64,000 nucleotides of DNA from Vibrio nitrifigilis (GTDB lineage Bacteria > Pseudomonadota > Gammaproteobacteria > Enterobacterales > Vibrionaceae): contig NZ_JADPMR010000001.1 of NCBI RefSeq assembly GCF_015686695.1, forward strand, positions 124,001 through 188,000, written 5' to 3'. This document shows, piece by piece, positions 24,903 through 34,376 of the stretch (position 1 is the stretch's first letter; each line of letters opens with the position of its first letter). A model generated the notes under the pieces. The model was not told where the DNA came from. It saw only the letters and a list, made by a program, of their open reading frames with translations, and made no database searches. A program made the position numbers and the translations under genes.

Positions 24903-25354
24903 TGATGTTGTCGGTTTCACAAATCACCACCACGCTGCAACACTGGCTAGAGAGCTCTCAAATCCAACTCGAATTTGAGATCGATAGTCAGTGTCTCAGT
25001 TTAATCAAAAAGGGCCAAGTCATTGAATTGCGTCTCGCACTTCCCGCGACCGTGCAACAGATACCAGATCCCACACTTTTTCTCCAACTGAGTGAAGTCG
25101 GTATTAATCAATTTAATGGCGTGCCAGCGATTAACGAGCAGCATCAGTACTGTATTATCGATTGGTGCCAACTCACCGATAGTGCTACAGCCGCTTTAGC
25201 TCCGTTAGTGACCCAGATTGAAGCCCTGATCAACCAACAACAATGTTGGGCTTCGATGCTCAATCACCAAGTACCTAAGCCGCACTCACGACCTTCACCC
25301 CAAGTGGTGCCGTTAAGCCTCTCGCAACAAATGCGGCAATTTTCATCTTCTTAG
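24902..25354 (+). CDS. hrpG: HrpG, T3SS cytoplasmic chaperone-like protein
   Basis: A 150-residue soluble protein between hrpF and hrcC, the fixed hrpG position in Hrp1 clusters. In Pseudomonas HrpG has been reported to bind HrpV and relieve repression, and it is often treated as a co-chaperone. No signal peptide or membrane segment is visible; the C-terminal 30 residues are Pro/Ser/Gln-rich. The call relies on synteny and size. ATG 24902 shares a base with the hrpF stop; ATG 24905 is an alternative. Confidence 0.82.
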   Translation: MMLSVSQITTTLQHWLESSQIQLEFEIDSQCLSLIKKGQVIELRLALPATVQQIPDPTLFLQLSEVGINQFNGVPAINEQHQYCIIDWCQLTDSATAALAPLVTQIEALINQQQCWASMLNHQVPKPHSRPSPQVVPLSLSQQMRQFSSS

Positions 25355-25436
25355 TCGCCTTTACAGCAAGGATTGATCACCGTGATGGGCTCCTCTACGC
25401 AGGTAGCCATATGGATAAAGATTTGACGAGTACACT

Positions 25437-27494
25437 ATGAAAAAAAATATGCATTGGCTCCCTATTTTACTGACCCTACTGATCCTCTGCATCAGCAGCG
25501 CAGCGCATGGAGCGACCCCAAAAAAATGGCAAAAAACAGCCTATGCGTTTGAAGCTAACCACACCTCTTTATTAGATGCCCTACACCAGTTTTCAAAAAC
25601 ATTTGGTGTAAAACTTAATATGGGCAATGTCCGTGGCGAGTTGAATGGTAAATTACGTGCTAATTCAGCCACCGATTATCTCAATCGTTTAGCTCTCGAA
25701 TATCAATTCTTATGGTTTGTGTATAACGGCACGCTATATGTCAGCCCACTAAAAGATCAAACATCAACGACCATCGAAGTCTCTGACGATGCGGTATCAG
25801 ATCTAAAAAATGCGTTAACTCAAGTCGGCCTGCTCGACAAACGCTTTGGTTGGGGGGAATTACCAGATGAAGGTATCGTGATGGTATCAGGTCCAACCCA
25901 CTATGTAGAACTGGTTAAAAAATTCAGCAAGAAGAAAAAGACCAAAGCAGAAAAAATGGAAGTGATGGTCTTTCCGCTCAAATACGCCTTAGTCGGCGAT
26001 CGCAACATCAAGTTTCGCGATAAAAAAATCACCATTCCAGGCATTGCTAGTATGTTGCGCGACTTACTAGAAAATAAGAAAGAAGCCCCGCTAGGAATGA
26101 ACACGAACAATATGACGTTAGGTAGTAGCCTCCAAGCGCTCGGTAATCTGCAATCACTCGCTCAGCAACGCATGCAAAACAAGATGATGAATAACAGCAT
26201 GAGCCAAACCATGGTGAATCAAGAGCTTAATAACCAAAAATCAGCAGATTCGAAAATCAGCGCAGATACACGCAATAACGCCGTGTTAATTCGTGATGAC
26301 ATTGATAAACACGACATGTATCAATCCCTAATTAATAAGCTCGATCGCCCACGTAACGTCATCGAAATTGACGCGATCATTCTGGATATTGACAAAAACC
26401 GCTTAGATCAACTCGGTATTGATTGGCAAGTTGGTGCGGGTAGCACAGAAGCGGAATTTAATGCCAGTGGAGTGAGCCCATTTCTCTCTACCGGTTCGGC
26501 TGCAACCGTTATGATTCAAGACTTTGGCCACTTTTTTGCACAAATTCGTGCACTTGAAAGCGAGGGCGAAGCCTCACTCATCGCTAACCCATCGATTTTG
26601 ACCATTGAAAACCAACCCGCGGTGATCGATTTTAACGATACCGCCTACATCAGTTCCATTGGCGAAAGGGTGGCGAACGTTTCTCCGGTAACCGCAGGAA
26701 CCAGCCTTGAAGTCGTGCCGCGCATGATTGAATCCCCGAGCGCTAAACTGATTCAGCTCTCGCTTGATATTGAAGATGGCAAAATTGAATACAACGACAA
26801 CAGCACAACCCCAACGGTCAACCGTGGCACCATCAGCACCCAAGCGATCATGCAAAGCCAACGCTCATTGGTTGTTGGTGGATTTAAAGTCGAGAGCAAT
26901 TCACAATCCAACAGCAAAGTGCCGATCTTGGGCGATATTCCGGGATTAGGCAAACTCTTTAGCTACAAAGACAATGATCAATCCAAACGAGAACGCTTAT
27001 TTATCATCACCCCGCGCCTGGTCGGTAATGAACTTAACCCTCATCAATTTGAACCTGAGCGCAATAACGATGAAGTACAAAAGGCTCTCGATAAAGACCG
27101 AGCTAAAAAATTGGGTATCACACGTACACAGGTCGCAAAAGCGCTGACTCAATTAAATAATCTCTATCTACCCGATGGGTTTACCTTAGAAAAAAGCATT
27201 CCGTATACCTTAGAGCATTATTGTGAGCGTACGGATGGCGTAACGTTCGACCGCACCAATCGTCAATGGTACGGCGGCAAGAAATTCGCCCTATTGGTCG
27301 GCACCGTCACCAATCACACCACCCACTCAGTGCGGTTTGATGAAGCCACGTGTACCCATCGCGATACGTTAGCAGTTGCAGTGAGACCTTCGACTCTGAT
27401 GGCGCCGGGACAATCTGCAGAAGTGATGATGGCAGTGATTCCACCCGATAATAAGAAAACCACTCGTACCTCGTTATTGGATGTTCAACACTAA
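25437..27494 (+). CDS. hrcC: T3SS outer-membrane secretin HrcC (SctC)
   Basis: A 685-residue secretin. A signal peptide (MKKNMHWLPILLTLLILC, cleavage near AHGAT) precedes periplasmic N-domains (TSLLDALHQFSKTFGVKLNM, ALTQVGLL, NNAVLIRDD) and the secretin core with RNVIEIDAIILDI, IANPSILTIENQPAVIDF, SLEVVPRMI, SQRSLVVGGF and VPILGDIPGLGKLF. A C-terminal extension of about 150 residues after FIITPRLV could bind the pilotin. Hrp1 secretins are of this length. It is followed after 9 nt by the HrpT lipoprotein. Confidence 0.97.
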   Translation: MKKNMHWLPILLTLLILCISSAAHGATPKKWQKTAYAFEANHTSLLDALHQFSKTFGVKLNMGNVRGELNGKLRANSATDYLNRLALEYQFLWFVYNGTLYVSPLKDQTSTTIEVSDDAVSDLKNALTQVGLLDKRFGWGELPDEGIVMVSGPTHYVELVKKFSKKKKTKAEKMEVMVFPLKYALVGDRNIKFRDKKITIPGIASMLRDLLENKKEAPLGMNTNNMTLGSSLQALGNLQSLAQQRMQNKMMNNSMSQTMVNQELNNQKSADSKISADTRNNAVLIRDDIDKHDMYQSLINKLDRPRNVIEIDAIILDIDKNRLDQLGIDWQVGAGSTEAEFNASGVSPFLSTGSAATVMIQDFGHFFAQIRALESEGEASLIANPSILTIENQPAVIDFNDTAYISSIGERVANVSPVTAGTSLEVVPRMIESPSAKLIQLSLDIEDGKIEYNDNSTTPTVNRGTISTQAIMQSQRSLVVGGFKVESNSQSNSKVPILGDIPGLGKLFSYKDNDQSKRERLFIITPRLVGNELNPHQFEPERNNDEVQKALDKDRAKKLGITRTQVAKALTQLNNLYLPDGFTLEKSIPYTLEHYCERTDGVTFDRTNRQWYGGKKFALLVGTVTNHTTHSVRFDEATCTHRDTLAVAVRPSTLMAPGQSAEVMMAVIPPDNKKTTRTSLLDVQH

Positions 27495-27503
27495 GGAAGA
27501 ACG

Positions 27504-27710
27504 ATGAAATTCAGGATATTGTGCATTGCTGTTATCACGTTATTAGCTGGCTGTACTGCGAAAACCACTAGTCATCAATGTCTTTCCAACCATTGTGATC
27601 GAGAGATGTCTTCTCCGACTCAATTGGTCATTTGGTGGGGGCCAGCTCTTCGAGACAAGGTGAATAAAGATGATGACACCACAACCTATGATTTGGGAAA
27701 ATATGACTGA
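27504..27710 (+). CDS. hrpT: HrpT lipoprotein, probable secretin pilotin
   Basis: A 68-residue lipoprotein with lipobox LAGC (Cys17) following hrcC, exactly as hrpT in P. syringae, where it is an outer-membrane lipoprotein assisting HrcC. The mature part is short and polar (SPTQLVIWWGPALRD is a family-like stretch). Ribosome site AAGGA lies before ATG. It overlaps hrpV. Confidence 0.88.
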   Translation: MKFRILCIAVITLLAGCTAKTTSHQCLSNHCDREMSSPTQLVIWWGPALRDKVNKDDDTTTYDLGKYD

Positions 27711-28038
27711 ACAACGCTTACAACAATGGCTGCAAAATGTAGCGCCTCATGCAAACAATCATTTTCCTTTACAACAAGGTCTGTCACTTAGCTGTCAAAC
27801 CATTCGTGAGCACCGAGCCATTATTTTATGGGTTGAGCAAAGCTATTTTCCTATCCAATGGGTTCAAAATGTATTACGCCAAGTGGGGAATAAACTTGAA
27901 AGAGATAGGTATTGCAAACCACTTAATCCACAAAACGGGCACTGGCGTTGGTGGGTAGAAGTGCAACCAGAGATGAATAATAACGATCAACTACGGTTAG
28001 TTCAGCAGTTAATCGCAATCACTGAATCAGCACTATAG
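27703..28038 (+). CDS. hrpV: HrpV negative regulator of hrp genes
   Basis: A 111-residue protein, last gene of the operon, as in P. syringae where HrpV inhibits the HrpR/HrpS activators and is itself antagonised by HrpG. Features are SLSCQTIREHRAIILWVEQS and an NGHWRWWVEVQP segment. The frame extends to 27670, but ATG 27703 gives the usual length and a short 8-nt overlap with hrpT, with GGGAAAA before it. Its expected target HrpS is not encoded in this window. Confidence 0.83.
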   Translation: MTEQRLQQWLQNVAPHANNHFPLQQGLSLSCQTIREHRAIILWVEQSYFPIQWVQNVLRQVGNKLERDRYCKPLNPQNGHWRWWVEVQPEMNNNDQLRLVQQLIAITESAL

Positions 28039-28184
28039 GTGAGCCGTGATATCATGCTCTCACTTCATACCAACCAACTGAAAACATTGGGTCATTGTTG
28101 ATTTCGTGTCATAGTATGAGTGTGCCCAAGCAGACGACAAAAGCTTGGGTATGACTGCCCATGTATGGATACTGAGAGGTTGTT

Positions 28185-29426
28185 ATGAAAATCATTAATG
28201 CTCGCCTGCGCCATCAACCAGAGCTGTTTACTATTATCTGTGAAGATGGCTATTTTTCGCAGATTACAGCTCAATCCCAAACCATTCACGAAAATGCGGA
28301 TATAGACGCACAAGGAAAGCTGCTGTGTGCACCGTTTGTGGAGCCTCATATTCACCTCGACGCTGTCATGACGGTCGGAGAGCCACGCTGGAATGAAAGC
28401 GGCACGCTCTTTGAAGGTATCGCTTGTTGGGCTGAACGCAAACCCATGCTGACCACAGAAGATGTGCAACACCGCGTAACGAAAGCCGCCCGCCTATTAG
28501 CCGATAACGGTGTACAGCATGTCCGCACTCATATTGACGTTACCGATCCTAAGTTAATTGCGTTAAAAGCGATTGTGCCGTTGAAGAAAAAACTGGCACC
28601 GTGGATGGATTTACAAATCGTCGCGTTTCCTCAAGAAGGCATTCTTTCTTACCCTAACGGTAAAGAGCTAATGAAACTTGCGGTGGAGATCGGCGCCGAT
28701 GTTATCGGTGGTATCCCTCACTTTGAGTTTACCCGAGAATATGGTGTGGAATCGATGCGCTGGGTGATGGATTTCGCCCGTCAAAACAACAAATTGGTGG
28801 ATGTACACTGCGACGAAATTGACGATGAAGCTTCGCGTTTTTTAGAAGTGCTTGCCACTGCAGCATTAGAATCTGGTATGGGGAATCGAGTCACTGCAAG
28901 CCATACAACCGCCATGCATTCATACAATAACGCCTATTGTTCGAAACTGTTTCGCTTGTTGAAGATGTCTGACATCAACTTTGTTTCTTGCCCAACCTCC
29001 AACATTCATCTGCAGGGTCGATTTGATACGCTACCTAAACGCCGTGGCATTACTCGCATTAAAGAACTGACTGCGGCAGGCATGAATGTCGCGTTAGCCC
29101 AAGATTCCATTCAAGATCCTTGGTATAGCCTTGGTAATGGCAAATTATTACGCGAGCTCGACTTCGCGTTACATGCTTGTCATATGATGGGGTATCAAGA
29201 TTTCAATCATGGACTCGATTTTATCACCGACAACGGCGCAAAAGTGCTACATATCAGTGACCAATATGGTATCGAGGTAGGCAAACCTGCCAACTTTATT
29301 ATCTTAGATGGGGCTGATGATGTAGAAGTGATTCGCGAACAATCTGAGGTATTGTGGTCAGTGCGTCATGGCGAGCTGCTGCTCTCTCGTACTCCTTCGC
29401 AAATAAACCACAGATTCACGCTCTAA
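28185..29426 (+). CDS. codA: Cytosine deaminase
   Basis: A 413-residue amidohydrolase close to E. coli CodA, which converts cytosine to uracil and ammonia. Metal ligands are present in EPHIHLDA, DVHCDE and the Asp of ALAQDS; GEPRWNESGTLFEG, HVRTHIDVTDP, IVAFPQEGI and TASHTTAMHSY are family blocks. No codB permease is adjacent and the gene stands alone between the hrp cluster and citrate genes. GAGAGG precedes ATG. A 7-bp stem CCCAAGC/GCTTGGG (28125-28149) lies in its leader. Confidence 0.93.
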   Translation: MKIINARLRHQPELFTIICEDGYFSQITAQSQTIHENADIDAQGKLLCAPFVEPHIHLDAVMTVGEPRWNESGTLFEGIACWAERKPMLTTEDVQHRVTKAARLLADNGVQHVRTHIDVTDPKLIALKAIVPLKKKLAPWMDLQIVAFPQEGILSYPNGKELMKLAVEIGADVIGGIPHFEFTREYGVESMRWVMDFARQNNKLVDVHCDEIDDEASRFLEVLATAALESGMGNRVTASHTTAMHSYNNAYCSKLFRLLKMSDINFVSCPTSNIHLQGRFDTLPKRRGITRIKELTAAGMNVALAQDSIQDPWYSLGNGKLLRELDFALHACHMMGYQDFNHGLDFITDNGAKVLHISDQYGIEVGKPANFIILDGADDVEVIREQSEVLWSVRHGELLLSRTPSQINHRFTL

Positions 29427-29756
29427 TTGAGCGGCCCCCATTTCAAAGTGGTAATCACAGACACCTTCGTTGCCAAGGTTACCACTTTACTGAATTCTGT
29501 CGGTGGGCGTTAGAGCTTGAAACTTGCTTCCTGCAGAAGTTCGTTTCTATTGTGACGATAAAGTTCGGAACTTACTTTGGACAAAGGTGAGTTTGTGAAA
29601 GGAAATCAGGCATAGCTCTGGATTTAAGTAAGCATGAATTAGTCGTCCTGACTAAGAAGGTAGGTAGTTTTTATCAAAGCTCGTAGATTAAAGTCTTAGA
29701 TACTCACAACACTAATTTGTACTAATTCACTTTCATTGATGACTGCACGCACACTT
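29427..29756. other. Intergenic region after codA
   Basis: About 330 nt with no convincing gene. It contains a 10-bp inverted repeat (29445-29488) and otherwise nothing recognised. Confidence 0.5.
29445..29488 (+). terminator. Inverted repeat downstream of codA
   Basis: AAAGTGGTAA/TTACCACTTT form a 10-bp stem around a 24-nt loop that contains a nested CCTT/AAGG. No long T-run follows, so termination is only possible. Confidence 0.4.
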
Positions 29757-30050
29757 TTACTGTGTTTCGTAACTGATTTGTTTACTTACGTTCTTTAGTT
29801 GCACCCCTACCTTATTAAACGCCTTTTGGACAGTTGTTGAGACGTGCTGGCGGCCTTCCCCCTCTAAAAAGTTTGCTCTATCTTGATTCGTTTCGAATAC
29901 GCAGACTATTTCTAAGCTTTGTGGAAAAGAAGAGAATTTGACCGTATGAGTCACCCAAAGGAAACCATCGTAGCCTTTTAACGTATCTTCACAAACTTCG
30001 GTCAACACCTCTCTAATTAGGTTCTCGACCTTCTTATCTGATTTGCGCAT
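29757..30050 (-). CDS. Small conserved hypothetical protein
   Basis: A 97-residue basic protein. It starts MRKSDKKVENLIREVLTEVCE and contains FLWVTHTVKFSSFPQSLEIVCVF, a compact alpha/beta pattern. I recall similar small proteins in vibrios, sometimes labelled Fis-family, but no Fis-like HTH is visible and I assign no function. It is monocistronic, with its own AT-rich flanks. Confidence 0.7.
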   Translation of the reverse strand: MRKSDKKVENLIREVLTEVCEDTLKGYDGFLWVTHTVKFSSFPQSLEIVCVFETNQDRANFLEGEGRQHVSTTVQKAFNKVGVQLKNVSKQISYETQ

Positions 30051-30503
30051 GAAGCAAACTTCCTAATTAACACCTTTAAAACGGCTTTATTCTACATTGT
30101 CTTAAACGTTAATGTCATCATTCTAATCTTTAATATCTACCAACATTCCTCTTACTCTATTTCAGGTTCAATAGCTTTTGGGTTACAGGTAACCCTCCTA
30201 ACCAAAAGATGATGTCGTGACGCAAAAAATTATAATTAACCATTTAAAATCAATAATTTAAAAACAAATCTATAGTTAACAGACCTTTTGACCACCAGCA
30301 ACCCTTCCTAAACAGGAACCTAATGGTGCACAAAAAAAGGGTATGAGGTAGGAGGAGAATTGGTAAAGAAAAGCGATAAGAAAAAAGCAAAGGTATGCAG
30401 TTATGTATGGGGTGACAAAAGGCTAAAAGCGACACTCAACTCTGTCATTAGGGGGAGGCGAAAGCAGAGTGCCACTTACCCTGAAATAGGGAACATAGCC
30501 AAA
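30051..30503. other. Intergenic region before citG 3' end
   Basis: About 450 nt, AT-rich, without a convincing gene. Near 30441-30475 an imperfect stem ACTCTG/CAGAGT lies downstream of citG and is followed on the minus strand by T-rich sequence, a possible weak terminator of the cit operon. Confidence 0.45.
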
Positions 30504-31451
30504 TTACTCATTATCAAAAAGTTGTACTAATTCGTGAACTAACCAAGAAGAGGCCAGCAGATCAGCACTGCCACCAGGACTTAGGTGCTTGGCGATCAAA
30601 TCCTTGTCAAACGCCATCAGTTCACTCTCTATATTATGGTATCGATACCCGCCTAATTCCAGTAATTGGCTTGCTCTATTCTGAACAAATCGTAAACCCG
30701 CGATACCACCGCGATTTACCAAATTACTGTCATCATTATTGGCCATGATAACCAGCAATGTATGCCATAACGCTTGCTCAGTAGAAACGCCTTCACTTAG
30801 GCATTCACGATACGCTGGCAGTGCGTGATTCATAACAGTACTAAGACCAGATGCGGCTTCACCACGAGCACCAGTCAAACCGTATTGCTGATACATTTTC
30901 TCTCCAGCCGTTGCCGCTTCACGCTGAGTACATGCTTTTAGCTCATCGTAAACCAAAAACTGGCAAGACTGACGAATCACCTCTTTGATATGCAGCTCAT
31001 CGACTTTTAAATTTTTACCTTTTAGCCAACCCACAGCGCCGCAAATTAAGCCCAAGTTAAAAATCATCCCTTTATGCGTATTCACACCGTTGGTAGCTTT
31101 AAACATAGCTCGTTCGGCTTCAATACCCACTGGGCGTAACACACTCAGTAAATCGGTAACAGGGGTATGGGCATGATGGGAACCTGAAGCAACAAAACGT
31201 TCAAGGTAAGGCACAATTGCATCTGCGCTCGCAATGAATGTAGCTAACGTCATATCATCGTGAGAGCCGTTATTGACGGTATCAACAAGACCCGGTTTTG
31301 GCGTGAGGTGCACCTCAAGCATCATCGCGTGATATGCCAGATGCGAGACAAGTTTGGGTAAGCTGAATGCCCGTTTACTTGGTGAAGGAGCAGCCACGGT
31401 CACCTCTTGGGGAAAGTCTATCAATAACTCAAGCGTAGCATTCATAGTCAT
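30504..31451 (-). CDS. citG: Triphosphoribosyl-dephospho-CoA synthase CitG
   Basis: Makes the 2'-(5''-triphosphoribosyl)-3'-dephospho-CoA precursor of the citrate lyase prosthetic group from ATP and dephospho-CoA. It is a 315-residue protein with the family blocks HLTPKPGLVDTVNNGSHDDM, NTHKGMIFNLGL, GARGEAASG and NNDDSNLVNRGG. ATG 31451 lies inside citX (23-nt overlap), preceded by GAGGA. Last gene of the leftward citCDEFXG operon. Confidence 0.96.
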   Translation of the reverse strand: MTMNATLELLIDFPQEVTVAAPSPSKRAFSLPKLVSHLAYHAMMLEVHLTPKPGLVDTVNNGSHDDMTLATFIASADAIVPYLERFVASGSHHAHTPVTDLLSVLRPVGIEAERAMFKATNGVNTHKGMIFNLGLICGAVGWLKGKNLKVDELHIKEVIRQSCQFLVYDELKACTQREAATAGEKMYQQYGLTGARGEAASGLSTVMNHALPAYRECLSEGVSTEQALWHTLLVIMANNDDSNLVNRGGIAGLRFVQNRASQLLELGGYRYHNIESELMAFDKDLIAKHLSPGGSADLLASSWLVHELVQLFDNE

Positions 31452-31965
31452 GGGTCATTTCCTCAATTTTCGCTAACAGCGTGGCTAAATCATGACGACG
31501 TGAACGAGCGCACACTTTAGCATCCTCGTTGCATATGAGACATCGACGTCTTGCCATCTGTGTCCCTTCGCGAGAGATAATTTTTCCATCAACATCAATA
31601 ACATCGAGATCCATCAACCGACCTAACGGGTGATTAGACTCAATATTCATCATGGCTTTTTTTAGGAGGGAAGCCGAAGGCGCCTGAATAGAGAAGAAAG
31701 CTTCTGGTCCGGTGTTTTCAATCACTTTTTGGCTACCAACAATTGTCCAACCTTGCTGTTGGCACATAGACTTGATCGCTTCTAACCCGGTATTCATCAC
31801 AATCCGGCTGGATTGATTCATTTTTACAGGACCGGGCATATTGACAGTAAATGAAACAATGGGAAGAGAGTGGCGTTTAAGCCACTCTTGTTGTTGTTTC
31901 ACCCGAGTCTCTTTACGGTCAAGCATTTCATTTAAGCTCACCTCAGAATCGGTTGAAAATGTCAT
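31429..31965 (-). CDS. citX: Holo-citrate lyase synthase CitX
   Basis: Transfers the prosthetic group precursor to the acyl carrier subunit CitD. The 178 residues include the typical VSFTVNMPGPVK and the C-terminal Cys/Arg block ARRRCLICNEDAKVCARSRRH. Its ATG overlaps the citF stop by one base (TAATG), and citG starts within its end. In E. coli citX and citG are separate genes too; no fusion here. Confidence 0.96.
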   Translation of the reverse strand: MTFSTDSEVSLNEMLDRKETRVKQQQEWLKRHSLPIVSFTVNMPGPVKMNQSSRIVMNTGLEAIKSMCQQQGWTIVGSQKVIENTGPEAFFSIQAPSASLLKKAMMNIESNHPLGRLMDLDVIDVDGKIISREGTQMARRRCLICNEDAKVCARSRRHDLATLLAKIEEMTHDYECYA

Positions 31966-33491
31966 TACTCTTTTACCTGCTTGATTACATCAATGATAGA
32001 ACCATCACGGTAGTGAACGAAAGCAACAGTACGTTCTTCAAACTCTAAAGGTTCTGGTTTACCTGTTAGTAGTTCAGCGCGTTGTTGTAGTTCAGCCACT
32101 TCCATTACTGGTAGACCAGCCGCAATTAAGCGCTCTTTCACTTCAGGGCGGTTAGGGTTAACTGCGATACCTTGGTCAGTCACCAATACATCGATTGTTG
32201 AACCAGGAGTCACAACGTTAGTCACTTTTTCAACGACTGTTGGAATACGACCACGAACTAACGGACAAACGATAACCGCTAGGTTAGCAGCCGCCGCTGT
32301 ATCACTGTGACCACCGGATGCACCGCGGATTACGCCGTCAGAACCAGTAATAACGTTTACGTTAAATTGAGTATCGATTTCTAGAGCACTCAAGATAACT
32401 ACGTCTAAGCGATCCACAACCGCACCTTTTGACGATGGGTTAGCGTATTCGTTCGCTGAGATCTCGATGTGGTGAGGGTTACGAGACAATGATTCAGCCG
32501 CAACAGAGTCAAAACACTGAACGTCTAACAAGTTCTCGATCAAACCTTCTTCATGTAGGTCAACCATCGTTGCTGTGATGCCACCTAGAGCAAATGATGC
32601 GCGAATATCTTGACGAATCATTTTTTCTTTTAGGAAACGAGTCACAGCCAGTGATGCACCGCCTGAACCTGTTTGCATTGAAAAACCGTTGTTGAAGTAA
32701 CCAGAGTTTTCGATGACGTCTGCACAGTATTTTGCAATCAGAAGTTCACGAGGGTTTTTGGTCATACGAGTGGCATCGCCACCAATTTTGCTTGGGTCGC
32801 CAACTTCTTCAACTTGAACAACAGCATCTACGTTGTCTTGGTGAATTGATGCTGGGTACGCTGGATACTCAACCAAAGATTCAGTCAGCATAACCACTTT
32901 ATCCGCGTACTCTGAGTCTACTTTTGCGTATCCTAGAGAACCACAGATAGATTTACCTTTGAAGCCATTTGCGTTACCAAACTCATCACAACAAGGTACG
33001 CCGATAAAGGCCATATCAATGTGGATTTCGCCAGATTGAACCAGGTGTACACGACCACCGTGTGAGTGAATGTGTACAGGCTCTTCTAAAAGACCACGAG
33101 AGATTTCGTCAGCCAATTCACCACGAATACCAGAGGTGTAAATTTTAGACACCACACCATTTTTGATGTGTTTTACTAACGGTGCATGAACTGAAGTTAA
33201 TGAACTTGATGCTAACGTTAGGTTTTTAAGGCCCAACTCTGCAATCACATCCATCACCATATTGATGGTTTTGTCGCCGCCACGGAATGCGTGGTGGAAA
33301 GAGATCGTCATGCCATCTTTTAAGCCAAGATCTTTAATTGCTTCAGCGAGAGAAGCTTTCATTTTACGGCTTTTTTTATCTGACTCATTCGCCAAGTGCG
33401 GAGTCAACTTCAGAGCTTCAGTGTAAGGAGTTAAAGAATAACGTTCCATCTCTTCAGCAGTGAGGGGATTATTTAAAGTACTAACACTCAT
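31965..33491 (-). CDS. citF: Citrate lyase alpha subunit (citrate CoA-transferase)
   Basis: A 508-residue CitF subunit that exchanges acetyl on the acyl carrier for citrate. Typical segments include TISFHHAFRGGD, HSHGGRVHLVQSGEI, MQTGSGGASLAVT and IRGASGGHSDTAAAANL. Length matches Klebsiella and E. coli CitF. It lies 9 nt after citE. The product complex works in the cytoplasm, cleaving citrate to acetate and oxaloacetate together with CitE and CitD. Confidence 0.97.
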   Translation of the reverse strand: MSVSTLNNPLTAEEMERYSLTPYTEALKLTPHLANESDKKSRKMKASLAEAIKDLGLKDGMTISFHHAFRGGDKTINMVMDVIAELGLKNLTLASSSLTSVHAPLVKHIKNGVVSKIYTSGIRGELADEISRGLLEEPVHIHSHGGRVHLVQSGEIHIDMAFIGVPCCDEFGNANGFKGKSICGSLGYAKVDSEYADKVVMLTESLVEYPAYPASIHQDNVDAVVQVEEVGDPSKIGGDATRMTKNPRELLIAKYCADVIENSGYFNNGFSMQTGSGGASLAVTRFLKEKMIRQDIRASFALGGITATMVDLHEEGLIENLLDVQCFDSVAAESLSRNPHHIEISANEYANPSSKGAVVDRLDVVILSALEIDTQFNVNVITGSDGVIRGASGGHSDTAAAANLAVIVCPLVRGRIPTVVEKVTNVVTPGSTIDVLVTDQGIAVNPNRPEVKERLIAAGLPVMEVAELQQRAELLTGKPEPLEFEERTVAFVHYRDGSIIDVIKQVKE

Positions 33492-33500
33492 GACACTACC

Positions 33501-34376
33501 TTACTGTTTGATACCAGATTCAGCACGTTGAAGTGTCCAGCGTGCGCGTTCAATGATTGGGCTATCGACCATTTTGCCGTTAAGAGAAACCACACCTAAA
33601 CCATTAGCTGCTGCTTCTTCTGCTGCTTCAATCACAGCATTTGCGTAATCCACTTCTTTTTGACTAGGTGCAAAAACGTTGTGAACCATGTCGATTTGAC
33701 GAGGGTTAATCAAAGATTTACCGTCAAAGCCCAGCTGTTTAATGAGTTCAGCTTCTTTTAGGAAGCCTTCTTCGTTATTAGCGTCTGAATAAACAGTATC
33801 AAATGCCATGATGCCAGCAGAGCGAGCGGCTTGGAGAATAGAACAACGAGCAAATAACAACTCAATCCCTTCAGGCGAGCGTTGAGTTCTTAAATCGCGA
33901 ACATAGTCCTCCGCGCCGAGTGCAATACCAATCAAACGTTTTGAGCTGTGGGCAATGTCCACACAGTTATTGATACCTTGTGCGCTTTCAATAGCTGCCA
34001 ATAGTTTGGTGCTACCGACTTCACGGCCACAAGCAATCTCAATCTGTTCAATGGCTTTTTCCATTTCTATGATGTCATTTGGACCGTCTGTTTTTGGCAA
34101 ACGAATACAATCAGCACCACCGCGAACAACAGCGTTCAAGTCTTTTAGACCAAATTCTGATTCAAGAGGGTTAACACGAACCACTGTTTCGATGTCTTGG
34201 TACATTGGGTGTTGAAGAGCATGGAAAACCAACATACGTGCGGTGTCTTTTTCACGTAGAGACACAGAGTCTTCCAAGTCGAACATTAGCGAGTCTGGCT
34301 TATAGATGAAAGTGTTGCTCAGCATTGCTGCGTTAGCACCAGGAACAAACAGCATACTGCGACGAAGTTTAATCAT
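33501..34376 (-). CDS. citE: Citrate lyase beta subunit (citryl-ACP lyase)
   Basis: A 291-residue HpcH/HpaI-family lyase that releases oxaloacetate from citryl-ACP. Visible motifs are LRRSMLFVPGANAAM, DSLMFDLEDSV, VVRVNPLES, IGIALGAEDYVRDL and GKSLINPRQI. The frame extends five codons upstream, but ATG 34376 overlaps the citD stop by one base (TAATG) and has GGAG 9 nt upstream. Second of the three lyase subunit genes. Confidence 0.97.
   Translation of the reverse strand: MIKLRRSMLFVPGANAAMLSNTFIYKPDSLMFDLEDSVSLREKDTARMLVFHALQHPMYQDIETVVRVNPLESEFGLKDLNAVVRGGADCIRLPKTDGPNDIIEMEKAIEQIEIACGREVGSTKLLAAIESAQGINNCVDIAHSSKRLIGIALGAEDYVRDLRTQRSPEGIELLFARCSILQAARSAGIMAFDTVYSDANNEEGFLKEAELIKQLGFDGKSLINPRQIDMVHNVFAPSQKEVDYANAVIEAAEEAAANGLGVVSLNGKMVDSPIIERARWTLQRAESGIKQ

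Noticed and set aside
30250..30435. 61-codon minus frame in the gap before citG
   Set aside because: Composition is Phe/Leu/Ser-rich from AT-rich DNA, no ribosome site and no resemblance to a protein family.
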